Shown here: piece after piece, positions 62,769 through 64,000 of the stretch
Numbering within the stretch: the first letter of the stretch is position 1
Layout: each line of letters begins with the position of its first letter
Origin: Parelaphostrongylus tenuis
Taxonomy: Eukaryota; Nematoda; Chromadorea; Rhabditida; Metastrongylidae
Assembly: GCA_019055375.1 (NCBI GenBank)
Contig: JAHQIW010002140.1
Location: forward strand, 62,001 to 126,000
Direction of reading: 5' to 3'
Length of the DNA: 64,000 nt
The notes under the pieces: generated by a model
The model's database searches: none
Seen by the model: the letters and a program-made list of their open reading frames with translations, nothing else
What the model was told of the DNA's origin: nothing
Translations under genes and position numbers: made by a program

Positions 62769-63443
62769 CTGAAAAGTTTTTGAATATATAGTAAATCCCT
62801 CTAATGCGCGCTTTCCTACTAAGTTATACTTCGTTCCTAACTGTTCTAGAGTGGATTATTTGACAGCGATCTATCAGAACAAAATGAACACAGTAACTTC
62901 GAAGACCGAGAATGAGACAGATTTTTTTTGTTAAGAGGAACCGGCAATTAACAGGAATAGATTATGATTCGCTCTTGAAGATCCACTAGCTTAATACTTT
63001 TCCACCTCAATATAAGCAATAAATCTTAGTCTTCGTTTGTTCTCACGTATTCATCAACACTTTTACGACTGAACAATCATAGTGTGCTGATCTACGTTGA
63101 ATTCGTGTTCTTGCACTCGATTTCCAATGCATAACGATAATCTGGACTTTCGAGATCACCATTCTATTATTCAGTTCAACTTTTTTGTTTCGCTCGAAAA
63201 TAGAAGATTCTAAGCCTGAGATAAGGCAGAGTTTGAACGGCGAAAATTCAGACCGTCCAAGTAACGCGTGCATCGAGATCTGTTTATATTTGGCGAAACA
63301 TGTGAGACAGATCTGTACCAGTTTCAATGTGCATAATAGTGAAGGGGTAATATTGGGTTGGTGAAAAAGTATTCGCGGTTTGCCTTGCAATCATTTTTGA
63401 GCCACGCATGTCAGTGGTGTGTCAAACAGGGCTGACTTATAGA

Positions 63444-63486
63444 GCCCAATACACGTGTTTCGATCTTGCAATCTCGTCAGTCGGGC
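63444..63486 (-). ncRNA. Hammerhead ribozyme, complete core (opposite arm)
   Basis: On the minus strand GCCCGA (63486-63481) pairs with TTGGGC (63449-63444) with one G-U. The core CTGACGA (63480-63474) is followed by helix II GATT/GATC with a GCAA loop (63473-63462), GAAA (63461-63458), CACGTG (63457-63452) and the GTA cleavage triplet ending at 63450. The differences from the other arm preserve pairing, suggesting constraint or recent duplication. Confidence 0.72.
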
Positions 63487-63782
63487 AGTTACCCTTTCTT
63501 GTCTTTTGCTAATTTTCGTGGGTGCTCCAGTCCCCACATTAAGAGTTAGCGACGACGAACCCTTTACACTCTATGTCCAGTAAAAAGCTCACCAAACACA
63601 GAGTGTTGTACACTCAATTGCTCGTGGCTAGTATATTCAATATCCACGAGCAATCGAGTGTACAAAACTCTGTGTTTGGTGAGTTTTTCACTAGACTGAG
63701 TGTGAAGCGTTCGTCGCCGCTAACTCTTAGTGTGGGGACTGGAGCACCCACAGAGATTAGTAAAAGACGAGAAAGGCTAACT

Positions 63783-63825
63783 GCCCGACTGACGAGATCG
63801 CAAGATCGAAACACGTGTATCGGGT
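63783..63825 (+). ncRNA. Hammerhead ribozyme, complete core
   Basis: Helix I GCCCGA (63783-63788) pairs with TCGGGT (63820-63825). The CTGACGA core (63789-63795) is followed by helix II GATC/GATC closed by a GCAA tetraloop (63796-63807), then GAAA (63808-63811), a CACGTG helix III (63812-63817) and the GTA cleavage triplet ending at 63819. All conserved core nucleotides are present. Helix III has almost no loop, a form known to favour dimeric action. Confidence 0.75.
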
Positions 63826-64000
63826 TCTATAAGTCAGGCCTGTTTGACAGACCACTGACATTCGTGGCTCAAAAATGATTGCAAGGCATACTGAATTTTG
63901 AGCTGTGGTCTTAAGAAAACACTCGAAACGAAAGTTATGATATTCGCGGTTTATTCATGTTGATTTGCGCTGTTTGATTTTGGACTACAATATTGAATTG

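Larger units (their letters stand above)
63382..63940. mobile_element. 559-bp palindromic insertion with two hammerhead ribozymes and a 12-bp target duplication
   Basis: Arms of about 255 bp (63382-63636 and about 63640-63884) are near-perfect inverted copies with a short central palindrome. The whole is flanked by identical TATTCGCGGTTT copies at 63370-63381 and 63941-63952. Each arm carries one hammerhead. No protein is encoded. The target duplication points to retrotransposition, like ribozyme-bearing non-autonomous elements; the mechanism is inference. Confidence 0.65.
63353..64000 (+). mobile_element. Mariner-type element end, interrupted by a fold-back insertion
   Basis: After a TA at 63351-63352, a 29-bp stretch (63353-63381) beginning TTGGGTTGGTGAAAAAGTAT and ending CGCGGTTT has the form of mariner inverted-repeat termini. 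It is interrupted at 63382 by a palindromic insertion and appears to resume at 63941, where TATTCGCGGTTT recurs, running off the window. The transposase, if any, would lie beyond the end. Confidence 0.6.

Overview
The window looks like nuclear DNA from a clade V (strongylid or hookworm-like) parasitic nematode. It is AT-rich. Coding exons are short (42-229 nt). Introns are either tiny (41-110 nt, with T-rich 3' ends) or kilobases long and packed with repeats. Most of the sequence is old mobile-element debris: mariner, Penelope-like elements, several tRNA-derived SINE families and large fold-back elements. The genus is an inference from architecture; no species-specific marker was seen.

Layout. 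Positions 1-48300 are gene-poor: a dead mariner transposase (2450-3215), a dead Penelope-like GIY-YIG domain (22650-23160), a weak small-gene candidate (24249-25092, minus), a CA/TA microsatellite beside a SINE (26313-26825), dispersed SINEs, and a very large inverted repeat (about 41200-44960). Positions 48300-56617 hold a complete Aurora-family kinase gene (plus strand, 10 coding exons, 322 aa, AIR-2/Aurora B-like). It has an E2F-like promoter site, a probable trans-splice acceptor, one GC-AG intron, and three long introns, two of them filled with SINEs and a fold-back element. Converging on it from the minus strand is an ELMO-domain gene (57978-60458, plus a likely upstream exon at 62610-62768) with a poly(A) signal at 57885-57890.

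The most striking non-coding signal is a set of hammerhead-ribozyme motifs. Two essentially complete hammerheads (63444-63486 minus, 63783-63825 plus) sit in the opposing arms of a 559-bp palindromic insertion. That insertion is flanked by a 12-bp target duplication and lies inside a mariner end. A third, near-intact copy (10639-10681) and several decayed copies share the same CACGTG helix III. Looser hammerhead-like cores mark the 3' ends of Penelope-like relics.

The two genes are unrelated in function: a mitotic kinase and a predicted Arf-family GTPase regulator. Nothing indicates an operon. All gene models come from reading splice signals, phase continuity and remembered family motifs; no database search was run.
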